41,235 bases of DNA from a virus: positions 1 to 41,235 of IMG/VR virus record IMGVR_UViG_3300044547_000153. One strand, 5' to 3'. The translations under genes were made by a program, and so were the position numbers. Position 1 is the stretch's first letter, and each line of letters opens with the position of its first letter. This document shows positions 12,382 through 20,349 of the stretch, piece by piece. The notes under the pieces are model-generated. The model was not told where the DNA came from, made no database searches, and saw only the letters and a list, made by a program, of their open reading frames with translations.

Positions 12382-12479
12382 ACATCGTATTGCTGACCTT
12401 GCTCCTTGCTGGAGCATTGGTCATGCTGATTTGCATTGTTGGCTTGATTGCCGCTGGTATTGAATTTTTTAAGGATTGA
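12366..12479 (+). CDS. 37-residue membrane peptide
   Basis: Starts in the last codons of the winged-helix gene: MESLLNIVLLTLLLAGALVM, then LICIVGLIAAGIEFFKD. One long or two short membrane helices. Located two bases before the next gene. Function unknown; possibly an inner-membrane partner of the early operon's other tiny membrane proteins. Confidence 0.5.
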   Translation: MESLLNIVLLTLLLAGALVMLICIVGLIAAGIEFFKD

Positions 12480-12481
12480 TC

Positions 12482-12727
12482 ATGAGCGTTTACAGCACAT
12501 TCTGCGAGGTTTTTTACTCTGATGAGCTTGAGCTTGATCTTGATATTTGGTACGACATCACCGACTACGATCCCAGCGTGGGCGTAGACTATGAATTTGA
12601 GTGGGAAGCCTTGGATGAAAACGGCAAAGACCACCACGACGATCTGACTGGTGATGAAGAATATGCCATCGAACGACTTATCCGCAAGCACATCAAAGAA
12701 CACATCAACTCATACGACGACTTTTGA
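12482..12727 (+). CDS. Strongly acidic unknown protein (81 aa)
   Basis: The ATG at 12482 follows TTTAAGGATTGATC; the in-frame TTG before it is less likely. About a third of residues are Asp or Glu (DELELDLDIWYDITDYDPSVGVDYEFEW), ending in a basic helix (IERLIRKHIKEHI). Acidic small phage proteins are often DNA mimics that block host enzymes, but no diagnostic motif is present. Last gene of the plus-strand operon. Confidence 0.65.
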   Translation: MSVYSTFCEVFYSDELELDLDIWYDITDYDPSVGVDYEFEWEALDENGKDHHDDLTGDEEYAIERLIRKHIKEHINSYDDF

Positions 12728-12856
12728 GGTCGTCAGGACGTTCTATGGCCGACACAGGGCCCGTGGGGAGGTAAGGGTGGCCGAAGGTACTGCCTACAGG
12801 TGCAAAGCCTGTCTGGCAGTCCTCCTGACCACTCTACAGCGTGATCACCACCGCTG
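12728..12856. other. Convergent intergenic region with hairpins
   Basis: The 129 bp between the ends of the plus-strand early and the minus-strand late operons. ACTGCC-T-ACAGG (12790-12800) pairs with CCTGT-CT-GGCAGT (12808-12820) around TGCAAAG, a stable two-part stem. A shorter GACGAC...GTCGTC hairpin lies about 12715-12735 at the end of the acidic gene. Neither has a T run on either strand, so these are only possible Rho-independent-like stops or 3' end stabilisers. The region has no gene. Confidence 0.4.
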
Positions 12857-13459
12857 TCAGGCAAACACCTCAAGTGCCCTTTGAGTACGGGCAACACGGT
12901 CATCCAAACCATGTGTGCCACCGTTGATCTTCTTGGTCACAGCCACAATGTCTGAGGCAATGTTGTTCAGCTTGTTCCTGTGCCAGAACCAGCCAGCAGA
13001 CAGGGCTGCGTACATGGGGGTGCTGACCAGATCGGGCTCGGCTTCCAGATCAACGCCCAGGGCCTCACCGCAAGCACGGTAGTTGTCTCGGCCAGTCAAC
13101 TGAATGAGCCCCCTACCCCGAAAATTAAACCCATCTCCAGACTCTTCGTCACCGTTGCCCATGCGGCTGGAGTAAACCTTGTTGGCAATGGCCTCAGGGT
13201 TGCGGTGGTAGGGTTGGGCATCCTCCAAGCTTGGGAAACGCTTTGGCCACACCTTGCACAGGCTCTCAGCCTTGTAATTCAAGTTTTCAACTAGAGCGGT
13301 GAAGCCAGCACTCTCATGGGCACACTGGCCAAGGAAAGAAGCCTGTTGTTCAGGGGTTTCAATGCCGAATGTCTCAAAGGTAGTGTTTATCGCATCGATC
13401 CAGTCATCGGCTTTGGAGGGAGGCATGCCCAGGGCTTGGGCCAGTTGTTCGGCGTTCAT
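12857..13459 (-). CDS. Endolysin, glycoside hydrolase family 19
   Basis: 200 residues without a signal peptide. The GH19 (chitinase-type lysozyme) pattern is clear: SFLGQCAHESAGF with catalytic glutamate E49, YSSRMGNGDEESGDGFNFRGRGLIQLTGRDNY with the second acidic residue near E105/E106, and AALSAGWFWHRNKLN. It hydrolyses the peptidoglycan sugar chain once released to the periplasm by a holin. Last gene of the late operon; its ATG overlaps the stop of the spanin gene by 4 bases. Confidence 0.9.
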   Translation of the reverse strand: MNAEQLAQALGMPPSKADDWIDAINTTFETFGIETPEQQASFLGQCAHESAGFTALVENLNYKAESLCKVWPKRFPSLEDAQPYHRNPEAIANKVYSSRMGNGDEESGDGFNFRGRGLIQLTGRDNYRACGEALGVDLEAEPDLVSTPMYAALSAGWFWHRNKLNNIASDIVAVTKKINGGTHGLDDRVARTQRALEVFA

Positions 13460-13935
13460 GGTTTTCCTTTCAGGGTTTGGTAGACGGTGTTGTAGGCATC
13501 GATACAGGCGTTGAGTTGCCTTGTGTTGGCATCTCCTTGGTCGGTGATGGCGACAAGAGATCGAGCAGTCGCTGGGTCAAGTTCGGCTCCTGTTTGAACG
13601 CTATCTCGGGCGGGAGCGGGGGTATCGTCGGTGGTTGATACGGGGCAGACGGTGGCTTTTGGAAGCCGCAGCTTGAGACTGCCATTGTCGATAGCACGAT
13701 TACGGTTTTGTAATAAAACTTTGGCTTCATTGTTGGCCTTTACGAGTTGGGTTGCTTGGGTGGTGACGGCGGTGACCAAGGCTTGTTCTTTTTGTCGGGC
13801 CTCAGTGTTCAGTTTGGCAATAACCAGTTGTTGCTCGTTTTGCTCGTTCTTGACACCCTTGTAGTAGCCAGTCCCAAAAGCAGCGGCCATTGCCAGCAAA
13901 AAGCCCAGCCAAACAGCAGGGTTAAGCAAACTCAT
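13456..13935 (-). CDS. Rz: Inner-membrane spanin (Rz-like)
   Basis: 159 residues: one N-terminal membrane anchor (residues 6-26, PAVWLGFLLAMAAAFGTGYY) followed by a long periplasmic coiled coil (KNEQNEQQLVIAKLNTEARQKEQALV) and a Pro/Thr-rich C-terminus. This is the build of the Rz inner-membrane spanin that, with the lipoprotein encoded inside it, joins the two membranes in the last step of lysis. It directly precedes the endolysin gene. Confidence 0.85.
   Translation of the reverse strand: MSLLNPAVWLGFLLAMAAAFGTGYYKGVKNEQNEQQLVIAKLNTEARQKEQALVTAVTTQATQLVKANNEAKVLLQNRNRAIDNGSLKLRLPKATVCPVSTTDDTPAPARDSVQTGAELDPATARSLVAITDQGDANTRQLNACIDAYNTVYQTLKGKP
13470..13730 (-). CDS. Rz1: Outer-membrane spanin lipoprotein (Rz1-like), nested
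   Basis: 86 residues in a different frame, wholly inside the Rz-like gene. It has a short signal peptide (MKPKFYYKTVIVLSTMAV) ending in a lipobox V18-S-S-C21, then a proline-rich mature part (KPPSAPYQPPTIPPLPP). That matches Rz1: a lipid-anchored outer-membrane partner of Rz. The full nesting is the classical lambda arrangement. At 65 mature residues it is longer than lambda Rz1. Confidence 0.85.
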   Translation of the reverse strand: MKPKFYYKTVIVLSTMAVSSCGFQKPPSAPYQPPTIPPLPPEIAFKQEPNLTQRLLDLLSPSPTKEMPTQGNSTPVSMPTTPSTKP

Positions 13936-14360
13936 TCTTTTGCCCCTTTGAAGGACGGCTCGTCATCATCATTGGCCAAAGGCTTGGTCATAGGCTTGGG
14001 AGGCGCTGAAGGGGGGCTAGGTTGATTCTTAACCCAGTTTGGGGCTGGTGGTCTACCCGTCCACGTTTGAGGCGGTGGATCGTTGTCTGACGCATCTGCG
14101 GATGCGACAGCCTTGGCCACAGCCTTCACGCCAGAGCGGCCAGCAACACCCCCCAGTACGCCAGAAACAAACACCATAATGGTGGAGATCTGCTGGGTGT
14201 ATACCTTGTCGATCGGGGCCATAGATGACATGGGCTGGGTGACAAAGCTGACTGAGTACAAAAACATGGCCATCGATCCAAGAAGGATCAGCACCAAAGA
14301 AACAATGACAAAAGCCCAGACACGGGCTTCAATCTCATCAGGGGTCATGCGGGTGGCCAT
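13932..14360 (-). CDS. Two-helix membrane protein, holin candidate
   Basis: 142 residues. Two membrane helices (about 14-37 WAFVIVSLVLILLGSMAMFLY and 59-73 STIMVFVSGVLGGVAG) and a long Pro-rich, charged cytoplasmic tail (NQPSPPSAPPKPM...). It sits between the small lipoprotein and the spanins and fits a class II-type holin by topology, although the second helix is short and the tail unusually long. The start overlaps the lipoprotein stop (TAATG). Confidence 0.55.
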   Translation of the reverse strand: MATRMTPDEIEARVWAFVIVSLVLILLGSMAMFLYSVSFVTQPMSSMAPIDKVYTQQISTIMVFVSGVLGGVAGRSGVKAVAKAVASADASDNDPPPQTWTGRPPAPNWVKNQPSPPSAPPKPMTKPLANDDDEPSFKGAKE

Positions 14361-14536
14361 TACTTTTTCTCCTGTTCGGGTTTAACAAGCATCTCAGGGC
14401 ATGTGCCAGTCGCCGTGCAAATGGGCGGCTTGCATTCAGTGGCTTCCCAATTCTGGGGGTTTTGGCACTTGTAACGAAAACGGTCGTCGCACCCTGTCAA
14501 ACACAGGGCGATTAGAAGAATCAGGTTTTTTGTCAC
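14360..14536 (-). CDS. Small cysteine-rich lipoprotein
   Basis: 58 residues, GTG start after GAAAGGAAAGAGC. Signal peptide VTKNLILLIALCLTGC with lipobox LTGC (Cys 16), then DDRFRYKCQNPQNWEATECKPPICTATGTCPE, with four further cysteines likely forming disulphides. Similar lipoproteins with this 'RYxCQNPxNWxxxECKPPxC' pattern occur in other phages, as I recall, without known role. A lipid-modified periplasmic protein fits lysis control or superinfection exclusion. Its first 101 bases overlap the upstream gene in another frame. Confidence 0.75.
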   Translation of the reverse strand: MTKNLILLIALCLTGCDDRFRYKCQNPQNWEATECKPPICTATGTCPEMLVKPEQEKK

Positions 14537-14693
14537 GCTCTTTCCTTTCTATCTCTCTTTCAATACGTTCTATTTTTTTTAAGATTCTCTCTGCATCTTT
14601 TTGCGTTTGCAAGACATCGAGGTACAGCATGGCCCCCAAGGGCAACATGAGCGCCACCAGCAACACGGCCATGATCCACCCGATAACACCCAT
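14436..14693 (-). CDS. Small membrane protein with coiled-coil tail (85 aa)
   Basis: The start at 14693 forms TGATG with the previous stop; the longer frame from 14816 would overlap that gene by 124 bases and is less likely. Residues 1-28 form a membrane helix (VIGWIMAVLLVALMLPLGAMLY), and residues 30-60 a charged coiled coil (DAERILKKIERIEREIERKERDKK). Such a shape is seen in phage lysis proteins (holin or pinholin partners). Confidence 0.6.
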   Translation of the reverse strand: MGVIGWIMAVLLVALMLPLGAMLYLDVLQTQKDAERILKKIERIEREIERKERDKKPDSSNRPVFDRVRRPFSLQVPKPPELGSH

Positions 14694-15364
14694 CACATCG
14701 TCCCCTTCCTCTGGAAGAACAGGAACAGGAGCCACAGGTATCCGATAAGGATCAGGGTTAGGACGCTTACCCCCACCTTTAATCTTGTTTGCGCCTCCCT
14801 TTGCTGTCGTTGCCATCGTCTTCGCTTTTCCCTAGATTCTTGCGCCAGCCTTGCCGCCTCTTGTTCGGCTCCAACAATCTCACGCATGTCCATGACCTTG
14901 CTGTACAGGGCCCCAAGCTCCTTCGGGGCGTTCCAGGTCATCGCCTCTCTTATTGTCACTACCAATTGTTCCATTTGGTCTTGCGCCCTCACACGCTTGA
15001 TGGCGGCTTCAAAGTGGTTTTGTGTGGGGTCGTAGACGGTGCGGGACTTCTCTTCTTCCTCCCTTATGTGCTGGGCAAGTTGCTCTTGGATGTGGAAGAA
15101 CTTGATAAGGTTGTCAACAACATCGTTGAGAACCTGGTCCTCATCGACAGCGACATATTTTTCCTTCTTTTTCGCCACAGGCTTGGGCGTTTCGGCTTTG
15201 GGTTTTCCAGCAAAGAACTGGACCAGCTTGCCAATGAAGCCGTGGACCTCTTTGCCGATAGCCATGACCTCTTCACCAGTCTTCTTGATTTCGATAAACT
15301 GGGTTTTGGCATCACGGTAAAGCTGACATCCCTCTTGGATGTTTTTAACCAGCCCTGCGGCCAA
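14693..15364 (-). CDS. Coiled-coil protein with C-terminal membrane anchor
   Basis: 223 residues. Mostly charged helices (QFIEIKKTGEEVMAIGKEVHGFIGKL, HIREEEEKSRTVYDPTQ, EQEAARLAQESREKRRRWQRQ), then one membrane helix at the end (VLTLILIGYLWLLFLFF). Similar tail-anchored coiled-coil proteins occur near lysis genes of podoviruses, as I recall. Function unknown; topology would put the coiled coil in the cytoplasm. Confidence 0.7.
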   Translation of the reverse strand: MAAGLVKNIQEGCQLYRDAKTQFIEIKKTGEEVMAIGKEVHGFIGKLVQFFAGKPKAETPKPVAKKKEKYVAVDEDQVLNDVVDNLIKFFHIQEQLAQHIREEEEKSRTVYDPTQNHFEAAIKRVRAQDQMEQLVVTIREAMTWNAPKELGALYSKVMDMREIVGAEQEAARLAQESREKRRRWQRQQREAQTRLKVGVSVLTLILIGYLWLLFLFFQRKGTM

Positions 15365-15390
15365 CAGGCACAGGCTGATCGGGTCAATTT

Positions 15391-15600
15391 TTAACCCCTG
15401 TTAAACAAGCTGTGTGAGATGAAGCCAATGACTGAACTGATGCCAGACACTATGGCCATGCCCATCCATACCCCGCCCTTGCCTTTGTTGACCAAGGCAA
15501 TAAGCTCTTCAATCGACTTTTCCATCTTGTCGATCTTCTTTTCAAGGTTGTCCACCTTGGCAGTCAGTACGCCATAGGCGATAGGATCAATCTCGCCCAT
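15391..15600 (-). CDS. XhlA-like / holin-like protein
   Basis: 69 residues: an N-terminal coiled coil (LTAKVDNLEKKIDKMEKSIEELIALVN) followed by one membrane helix (WMGMAIVSGISSVIGFISHSL). This is the build of the haemolysin XhlA-type proteins associated with phage lysis. It could act as the holin or as a partner of the membrane protein at 13932-14360. Confidence 0.65.
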   Translation of the reverse strand: MGEIDPIAYGVLTAKVDNLEKKIDKMEKSIEELIALVNKGKGGVWMGMAIVSGISSVIGFISHSLFNRG

Positions 15601-15602
15601 GA

Positions 15603-16895
15603 TTACCTCACTGTGATTTCTGGCGGCATAGAACGGCGGCGAGCCAGTTCAGCGCCTTCGTTTTCGTTCAGCCCACCGCTAAAAGTGCCAGCACTAAAAG
15701 CAGTACCCAAGCCTGGAACCATACCAAGCAGGTTGAAGATGGTTTCACGCAAAGGCGCTTGATTGCCTTGTTTTGCTTTTTGGGCGGCATTGGCCATTTC
15801 AGCCGCAGTCAATGCAAGGCCAGCAACGCCACCTACCTTGGCCACTTTGCCAAGCTTGCCATAAGGCTCTGGCGGCTTAATGCCACGGCTCTTGGCTTCT
15901 TCAATTGGCATGACAGGGCCAAACATATCCTTGGGATATTTGTCTTGGTATTTTTTGTAGATCTCTTGTGCTGTCTTGTAGTCTTTGACTGGCTTGCCTT
16001 CATTGAACTCAGCAAGAATTGCTCGTCTGCGGTCAGGGCCAGCAGTGTTGTACAGCCAGTTGTCCCCAGGGCCAAGGTCGGCACGGAAAGTTGTTGGCTC
16101 CAATGTGGCAGCGGCTGGTCGGCCAGTTTTCTTGGCTGGCTTTTCAGTTGAAACCATAGAAGGCGGCACAGCAGCTTCAGTAGCGGCAACAACAGGAACT
16201 TCAATTACAGGTGCGGCAGGTGCGGCAGGTGCAGGTGCAGCACTGATGGTTGGCTCTGGCATAGCCATTGGAGGGGCTACACCAATAGGCGCAGCAGTGG
16301 TCATGTTGGTTGTCGATGGGATCACACCCGCAGGTGTGGCTGGGGCAATGTTGGCCTTGTATGCGCCGCCCAGCAAACGTGCCTCTTGCATGTCTTTGAT
16401 TGGCACTTGGTAGTGTTGCTCAACTTCCGACAATGGGATGCCGTATTCAGCTTGGAACTGTTCAGCAAGGCTGGCAGCTTTGGTCAGTGGGGTTGGCTTT
16501 TCAGGAGCAAAGGTTGGCTCTTTAGGACCTTGCTGGTTGACATCCATCTTTGGCTCAATGCGAGCTGTGTCACCAATCATGCGGTCTTTGATCCCAGGTT
16601 TTTTGGTGAGCAAGTAAGTGGCAGCACCGCCAGCCGCAACGCCGCCAGCACCAATTGCAGCCTTCTCGCCAAACGTCATGTCTTCTTGCTTCTCACGCTC
16701 TGTTTTCATCTCTTGCAAACCAGCTTGCACATCGGCTGGGGATGGCTCGGAGATGGCGGCAGACTCAGGCTTCTCTACTTTTGTAGGTGCGCCACGCTCG
16801 TATTCGTCAGCAAACTTTTTGGCTTCCTCGTAAGAGAACTCGCCAGATGACACCAGATCATCTATGTACTTTGCTCGGCTGTATTTGTCTGCCAT
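15603..16895 (-). CDS. Internal/structural protein with Pro/Ala-rich centre
   Basis: 430 residues. The N-terminus is helical and charged; residues 73-95 form a Gly/Ala-rich hydrophobic stretch (GEKAAIGAGGVAAGGAATYLL), which could cross a membrane. The centre (about 190-260) is low complexity, rich in Ala, Pro and Val. The C-terminal part includes a second hydrophobic segment (VGGVAGLALTAAEMANAA). Long proteins with membrane-active stretches placed before the lysis genes of podoviruses often travel inside the capsid and help deliver the genome, which is an inference here. Confidence 0.6.
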   Translation of the reverse strand: MADKYSRAKYIDDLVSSGEFSYEEAKKFADEYERGAPTKVEKPESAAISEPSPADVQAGLQEMKTEREKQEDMTFGEKAAIGAGGVAAGGAATYLLTKKPGIKDRMIGDTARIEPKMDVNQQGPKEPTFAPEKPTPLTKAASLAEQFQAEYGIPLSEVEQHYQVPIKDMQEARLLGGAYKANIAPATPAGVIPSTTNMTTAAPIGVAPPMAMPEPTISAAPAPAAPAAPVIEVPVVAATEAAVPPSMVSTEKPAKKTGRPAAATLEPTTFRADLGPGDNWLYNTAGPDRRRAILAEFNEGKPVKDYKTAQEIYKKYQDKYPKDMFGPVMPIEEAKSRGIKPPEPYGKLGKVAKVGGVAGLALTAAEMANAAQKAKQGNQAPLRETIFNLLGMVPGLGTAFSAGTFSGGLNENEGAELARRRSMPPEITVR

Positions 16896-16902
16896 TTATG
16901 CC

Positions 16903-18615
16903 TCACTTAAGGGGATTGTTCTTTGCCGCTCTATCAAGAGCTTTTTGTCTTTTTTCAGCTTGTTGGGCAGCATTAATGTCTTTCATGCCTCGACCAACAG
17001 GGCTTGCGGGTGCTGGAACACCCTTGTCCATGCTCTTGAATTGTTCTTCGCCAATAGTGCCAAAGCCAGGGCCACCACCAGCAGGTGCGCCTTCTTTGTA
17101 TGGGCGACTCAAAACACGAACAGATTCATCTCGGAAATCACGCTGAAGTTTTTTGTATGCCTCTGTGCGTGTAAACGCAGCCTCCAACTCATTGGGTCGT
17201 GGAACATAAGATGAATCAATTTTTTCGTTACGTGCAACTTCATTTTTGCGCCACATTTGAAATTCTTTAATGGCGGCAGCATTGAACTCTCCTTGCAAAG
17301 CTTGGACGATTGGTCGAGCAGCTTGATCAGTGATGTTGGCGGCAGATGGCATACGCAAGAAACTTGGTGTACCAACATTCTTTGTCAACTCAGCGTTATC
17401 ACGTTCAATCTGTTGGTCAATGCTCAAGGCACTTTGCAAAAGCTTGAATTGATCGTTGGTTAATTTTTTGACAATCTTTGATTCAGCAAGATTGGCTTGT
17501 GTTTGCTGATACGCAATGTCAAGTTGTTTGCCAATGTTGAAATTCTTCATAACGCTTTCTAAAGCGTTGGCGTTGTACTTTTTATTGTTTGCATCAGTTA
17601 CGGTGTTGTCCGCATTTAATGTCAAGCCAGGAATGTTGGCTTGTTCGCCAGCACTTCTGAGTGCAGCGCCAAGAGCTTCACGCCTTTGTGCGCTTAAGTC
17701 TGTTGCATTGCCTTTGCTGAACTGATCAAACGCATTCAAGCCATCTTGCAAACTTCTTGCAAAACTAAGAGTTGCGCCGCTTGCGCTGGCAATTTCAGCA
17801 CGTTCTTCTTTGGTCAGGCCAGAATCAAACAAAGCTTCCCATGCTTGGCGCTTGGCAACATATGCAGGTTGGTCGGCAGCCAATCGTTGCTCCCAAGCAC
17901 TATTGCGCTCAAAAGCCTTTTGGTCTTCTTTGATGTTTGATTCAAGCTGCTGCTTGGCTTTCATGCCGCCAAGTGACTCACTAAACTGAGAAACACTACC
18001 GCCGTATTTGCTTAAATATTCATCAAAGGGAAGTGCATTGCCTTTTGAGTCATAAATTGCAACTGGCTCACCAAGTTCATTGACCTTCTTGACAATGGCT
18101 TCACCAGTTTTGGTGCTGTACTCAATCTTGGTAGAAATAGCGCCACCCATGATCTGCTTCATTGCAGTGGCTTTGTCGCCAGCAGCAAAATACATCAGTG
18201 CATCGCCCCAGCGTGGGTTGTCAGCAATGGTTGTGTAGCCGTACTTCTTGGCTTCTTTGGGGTCGTTCAAAACTTGGAACTTGTTGGCCAGCGCAATGTT
18301 GCCTTCAGGTGTTCCAACCTTGATGCCCTTTGTCATCTCATTGAATTGAGCGACATTCTTGGTAATAGTCTTGGCTGCTTCGATTGCAACTGGTGCAGTG
18401 TCAGGCGAATCTTTTGCAAGGTTTACCAATGCCACTGGATCTTTGGCGGCAACTGCTTGGTTGTACCGATCTTCGGAAGTTGGCGTGAGAGTCTTCTGCA
18501 CAACAATAGGCTCTGGCGTTGCGGGAACAAATGGTTGGCCAGGCAAATTTACAGGCTGAACGGCTTGCGAAGCCATGTTCGGAGGAGGAGCTAAAGGTGT
18601 GAGTGTGTCGGCCAT
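16903..18615 (-). CDS. Large helical internal virion protein candidate
   Basis: 570 residues with no cysteine-based domains or membrane spans. After a Pro-rich start (LAPPPNMASQAVQPVNLPGQPF) it is mostly alpha-helical (SNIKEDQKAFERNSAWEQRLAADQP, RSLQDGLNAFDQFSKGNATDLSAQR) and ends in a basic tail. Its size, position and composition fit an ejection/internal core protein of a podovirus. It starts on TAATG with the previous gene. Confidence 0.6.
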   Translation of the reverse strand: MADTLTPLAPPPNMASQAVQPVNLPGQPFVPATPEPIVVQKTLTPTSEDRYNQAVAAKDPVALVNLAKDSPDTAPVAIEAAKTITKNVAQFNEMTKGIKVGTPEGNIALANKFQVLNDPKEAKKYGYTTIADNPRWGDALMYFAAGDKATAMKQIMGGAISTKIEYSTKTGEAIVKKVNELGEPVAIYDSKGNALPFDEYLSKYGGSVSQFSESLGGMKAKQQLESNIKEDQKAFERNSAWEQRLAADQPAYVAKRQAWEALFDSGLTKEERAEIASASGATLSFARSLQDGLNAFDQFSKGNATDLSAQRREALGAALRSAGEQANIPGLTLNADNTVTDANNKKYNANALESVMKNFNIGKQLDIAYQQTQANLAESKIVKKLTNDQFKLLQSALSIDQQIERDNAELTKNVGTPSFLRMPSAANITDQAARPIVQALQGEFNAAAIKEFQMWRKNEVARNEKIDSSYVPRPNELEAAFTRTEAYKKLQRDFRDESVRVLSRPYKEGAPAGGGPGFGTIGEEQFKSMDKGVPAPASPVGRGMKDINAAQQAEKRQKALDRAAKNNPLK

Positions 18616-19121
18616 TATGCTGGTATCCCAAAAAGCATTGGAAGAATTTTCATCGCAATATCAAGACCACCACCGCCATCTTTTTTGCCGTACTGTGGCA
18701 AATTCAAATTGCCTGGTGGAGGTGCTGGTTGCGAGGCCATTGCCAACATGCTGGTGTCAGTAGCAGATGGCGAAGCAGCAAACGTGTTAGGGCTGGTGAA
18801 TGTGGTGGAGCTTTCCAATCCCCATTCCTTGTTCAACTCATCACCCAAATTTGGCGATTCATTCAAAGGCGGCAAAGTGTTTTGCATCGGAGGTGGAACC
18901 ATTGCACTTGCATTGTTTTGTTCCACAGGCGCAGGGGGAATAACAGGCGCTCCAGATGCTTGAGGATTCAACATGGCTGGAATGCCAGATGATTGAATGC
19001 CTCTGACAATCATGCCTGTTTTCAAACCCTTTAAAGCTTCACGCAAAGGGTTATCCCCAGTCATAAACTGTTTTTCAAACCCCATCGAGCCAAGGCCCAC
19101 TCCGTCAAATGAAGATGCCAT
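18615..19121 (-). CDS. Low-complexity virion-associated protein (168 aa)
   Basis: Rich in Ala, Pro, Ser, Asn and Met (QASGAPVIPPAPVEQNNAS, NTLPPLNESPNLG) with a hydrophobic end (MKILPMLFGIPA). The N-terminus has GVGLGSMGFEKQFMTGDNPLREALKGL. It sits in a group of small low-complexity virion-type proteins between the fibre genes and the internal proteins. Function unknown. Confidence 0.6.
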   Translation of the reverse strand: MASSFDGVGLGSMGFEKQFMTGDNPLREALKGLKTGMIVRGIQSSGIPAMLNPQASGAPVIPPAPVEQNNASAMVPPPMQNTLPPLNESPNLGDELNKEWGLESSTTFTSPNTFAASPSATDTSMLAMASQPAPPPGNLNLPQYGKKDGGGGLDIAMKILPMLFGIPA

Positions 19122-19130
19122 GATTGCTCC

Positions 19131-19847
19131 TTAGAAGCCGAAGCCTTTGGATTGGCCTTTTTGTGTTGTACCTTGAGTACCAGTAAACACAGGCGTAGTG
19201 TTGGATTGAGGAATGCCGTAAACCACAGACGCATACTTGTTGTAGATGTCTTGGGGTGCGCCAGCCAAGCCCACACGGGCGGCAGCAGCTTGTTGTGCGG
19301 CAGTCAAGCCTTGTTGGCCAGCGGCAGTCAGTTGTTGAGCAGCAGCGGCACGGTTGGCTTCAACACCAGCAGAAGCGGCAGCGGCAGCAGTAGCCTGACG
19401 TTGTTCACCAAGCTGGCGAAGGTTGGTGTCAGCCAGTGCTTGACGAGCGCCACCTAAGCCACCAGCACCACCGTACATGGCATTCTGCTGGGCAAGTTGC
19501 TCACGGGTAGCTTCACGGCCAGCCTGTAACGAAGCTTGGACCTGCTGTTCTTTGTACTGAGGGTCAAACAGGGCCTTGAGGCCAGCCAAACCAGTTCCAT
19601 AGGCTGATGCGCCTTGAGCCTCTTGTAAGGCCCCTGTGCGACCAGCAACGTCCATTGCACGGGTAGCAGCACCGCCAACCGTTGGAGCCACTTGGCCATA
19701 CACATCCCGTGCGCCTTCAACAGTGCTTGTATAAGCGGGAAGTGCTGTACCTTTGAGAAAGTCAGTTTGGGTTCTGAGCAATTCTTTTTGCTCTTCCATT
19801 GGCTGAACTGTGGTTTTTTGACTGCCAGATGATTTACCGCCGCCCAT
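19131..19847 (-). CDS. Glutamine/alanine-rich tail or injection protein
   Basis: 238 residues. Begins MGGGKSSGSQKTTVQPMEEQ and then runs as long Ala/Gln-rich helices with many AQ and AA pairs (AQQNAMYGGAGGLGGARQALADTNLRQL; AAAAASAGVEANRAAAAQQL). I associate this with podovirus injection or tail-tip proteins that begin with short Gly/Ser-rich sequences. It ends in a Gly/Gln-rich tail. Role inferred from composition and position only. Confidence 0.6.
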   Translation of the reverse strand: MGGGKSSGSQKTTVQPMEEQKELLRTQTDFLKGTALPAYTSTVEGARDVYGQVAPTVGGAATRAMDVAGRTGALQEAQGASAYGTGLAGLKALFDPQYKEQQVQASLQAGREATREQLAQQNAMYGGAGGLGGARQALADTNLRQLGEQRQATAAAAASAGVEANRAAAAQQLTAAGQQGLTAAQQAAAARVGLAGAPQDIYNKYASVVYGIPQSNTTPVFTGTQGTTQKGQSKGFGF

Positions 19848-19858
19848 GATTTATCTCC

Positions 19859-20341
19859 TTAATAGTTTGAACCAGGGCCTTGAGGGCCTTGATTGGGGTG
19901 ATATGTGTTGTACAACATGCTCGTTGAAGCATCACCTTGATTGCCACCCATATTTGGATCAAATGGAGCGGCCAATTGCGGAAAATCAACAAGCTTACTT
20001 TTGGCAGTGCTAGATCCTTTGCCGCCACCTTGATTGCTTCCACCGCCTTTAGCCAAAGGTTGAGTAGCTTGGCCACCAGAGCCAGTAATTCCACCAATGG
20101 TGTTGGGGTATGGGTTTGAATCTGTTGCACCATTTGATGGGGCCACAAAGTTAGCATTAACAGGAGCCAAGGCTGTATTGCCATTAGTATTTGGCTGACC
20201 CATCTTGGGTTGGCCAGACATGGCAGTTAACTGCCCACTACCTTTTCCTGACCCAGGCTCACTACTCGCAGACTGCCCAGCACCCTTAGAAGCAGGTTGG
20301 GAAGACTGAGGTGACTGAACTTGTGCTGTAGGAGCGCCCAT
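19859..20341 (-). CDS. Gly/Ser/Gln-rich small virion protein
   Basis: 160 residues of low complexity (APTAQVQSPQSSQPASKGAGQS, GKGSGQLTAMSGQPKMG, GGGSNQGGGKGS) without a recognisable domain, ending in an asparagine/tyrosine-rich tail. It is intrinsically disordered by inspection. Located between the oxygenase gene and the injection-type proteins. Confidence 0.55.
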   Translation of the reverse strand: MGAPTAQVQSPQSSQPASKGAGQSASSEPGSGKGSGQLTAMSGQPKMGQPNTNGNTALAPVNANFVAPSNGATDSNPYPNTIGGITGSGGQATQPLAKGGGSNQGGGKGSSTAKSKLVDFPQLAAPFDPNMGGNQGDASTSMLYNTYHPNQGPQGPGSNY

Positions 20342-20349
20342 GATTTCCC

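Noticed and set aside
12760-12835. tRNA-like hairpin in the convergent region
   Set aside because: A 5-bp stem with a 7-base loop resembles an anticodon arm, but no T-arm GTTCGA-like motif or matching acceptor ends could be found. No tRNA gene is seen in the window.
14694-14816. Upstream extension of the 85-aa membrane protein
   Set aside because: The extension would overlap the preceding gene by 124 bases; the TGATG junction at 14693 gives a cleaner start.
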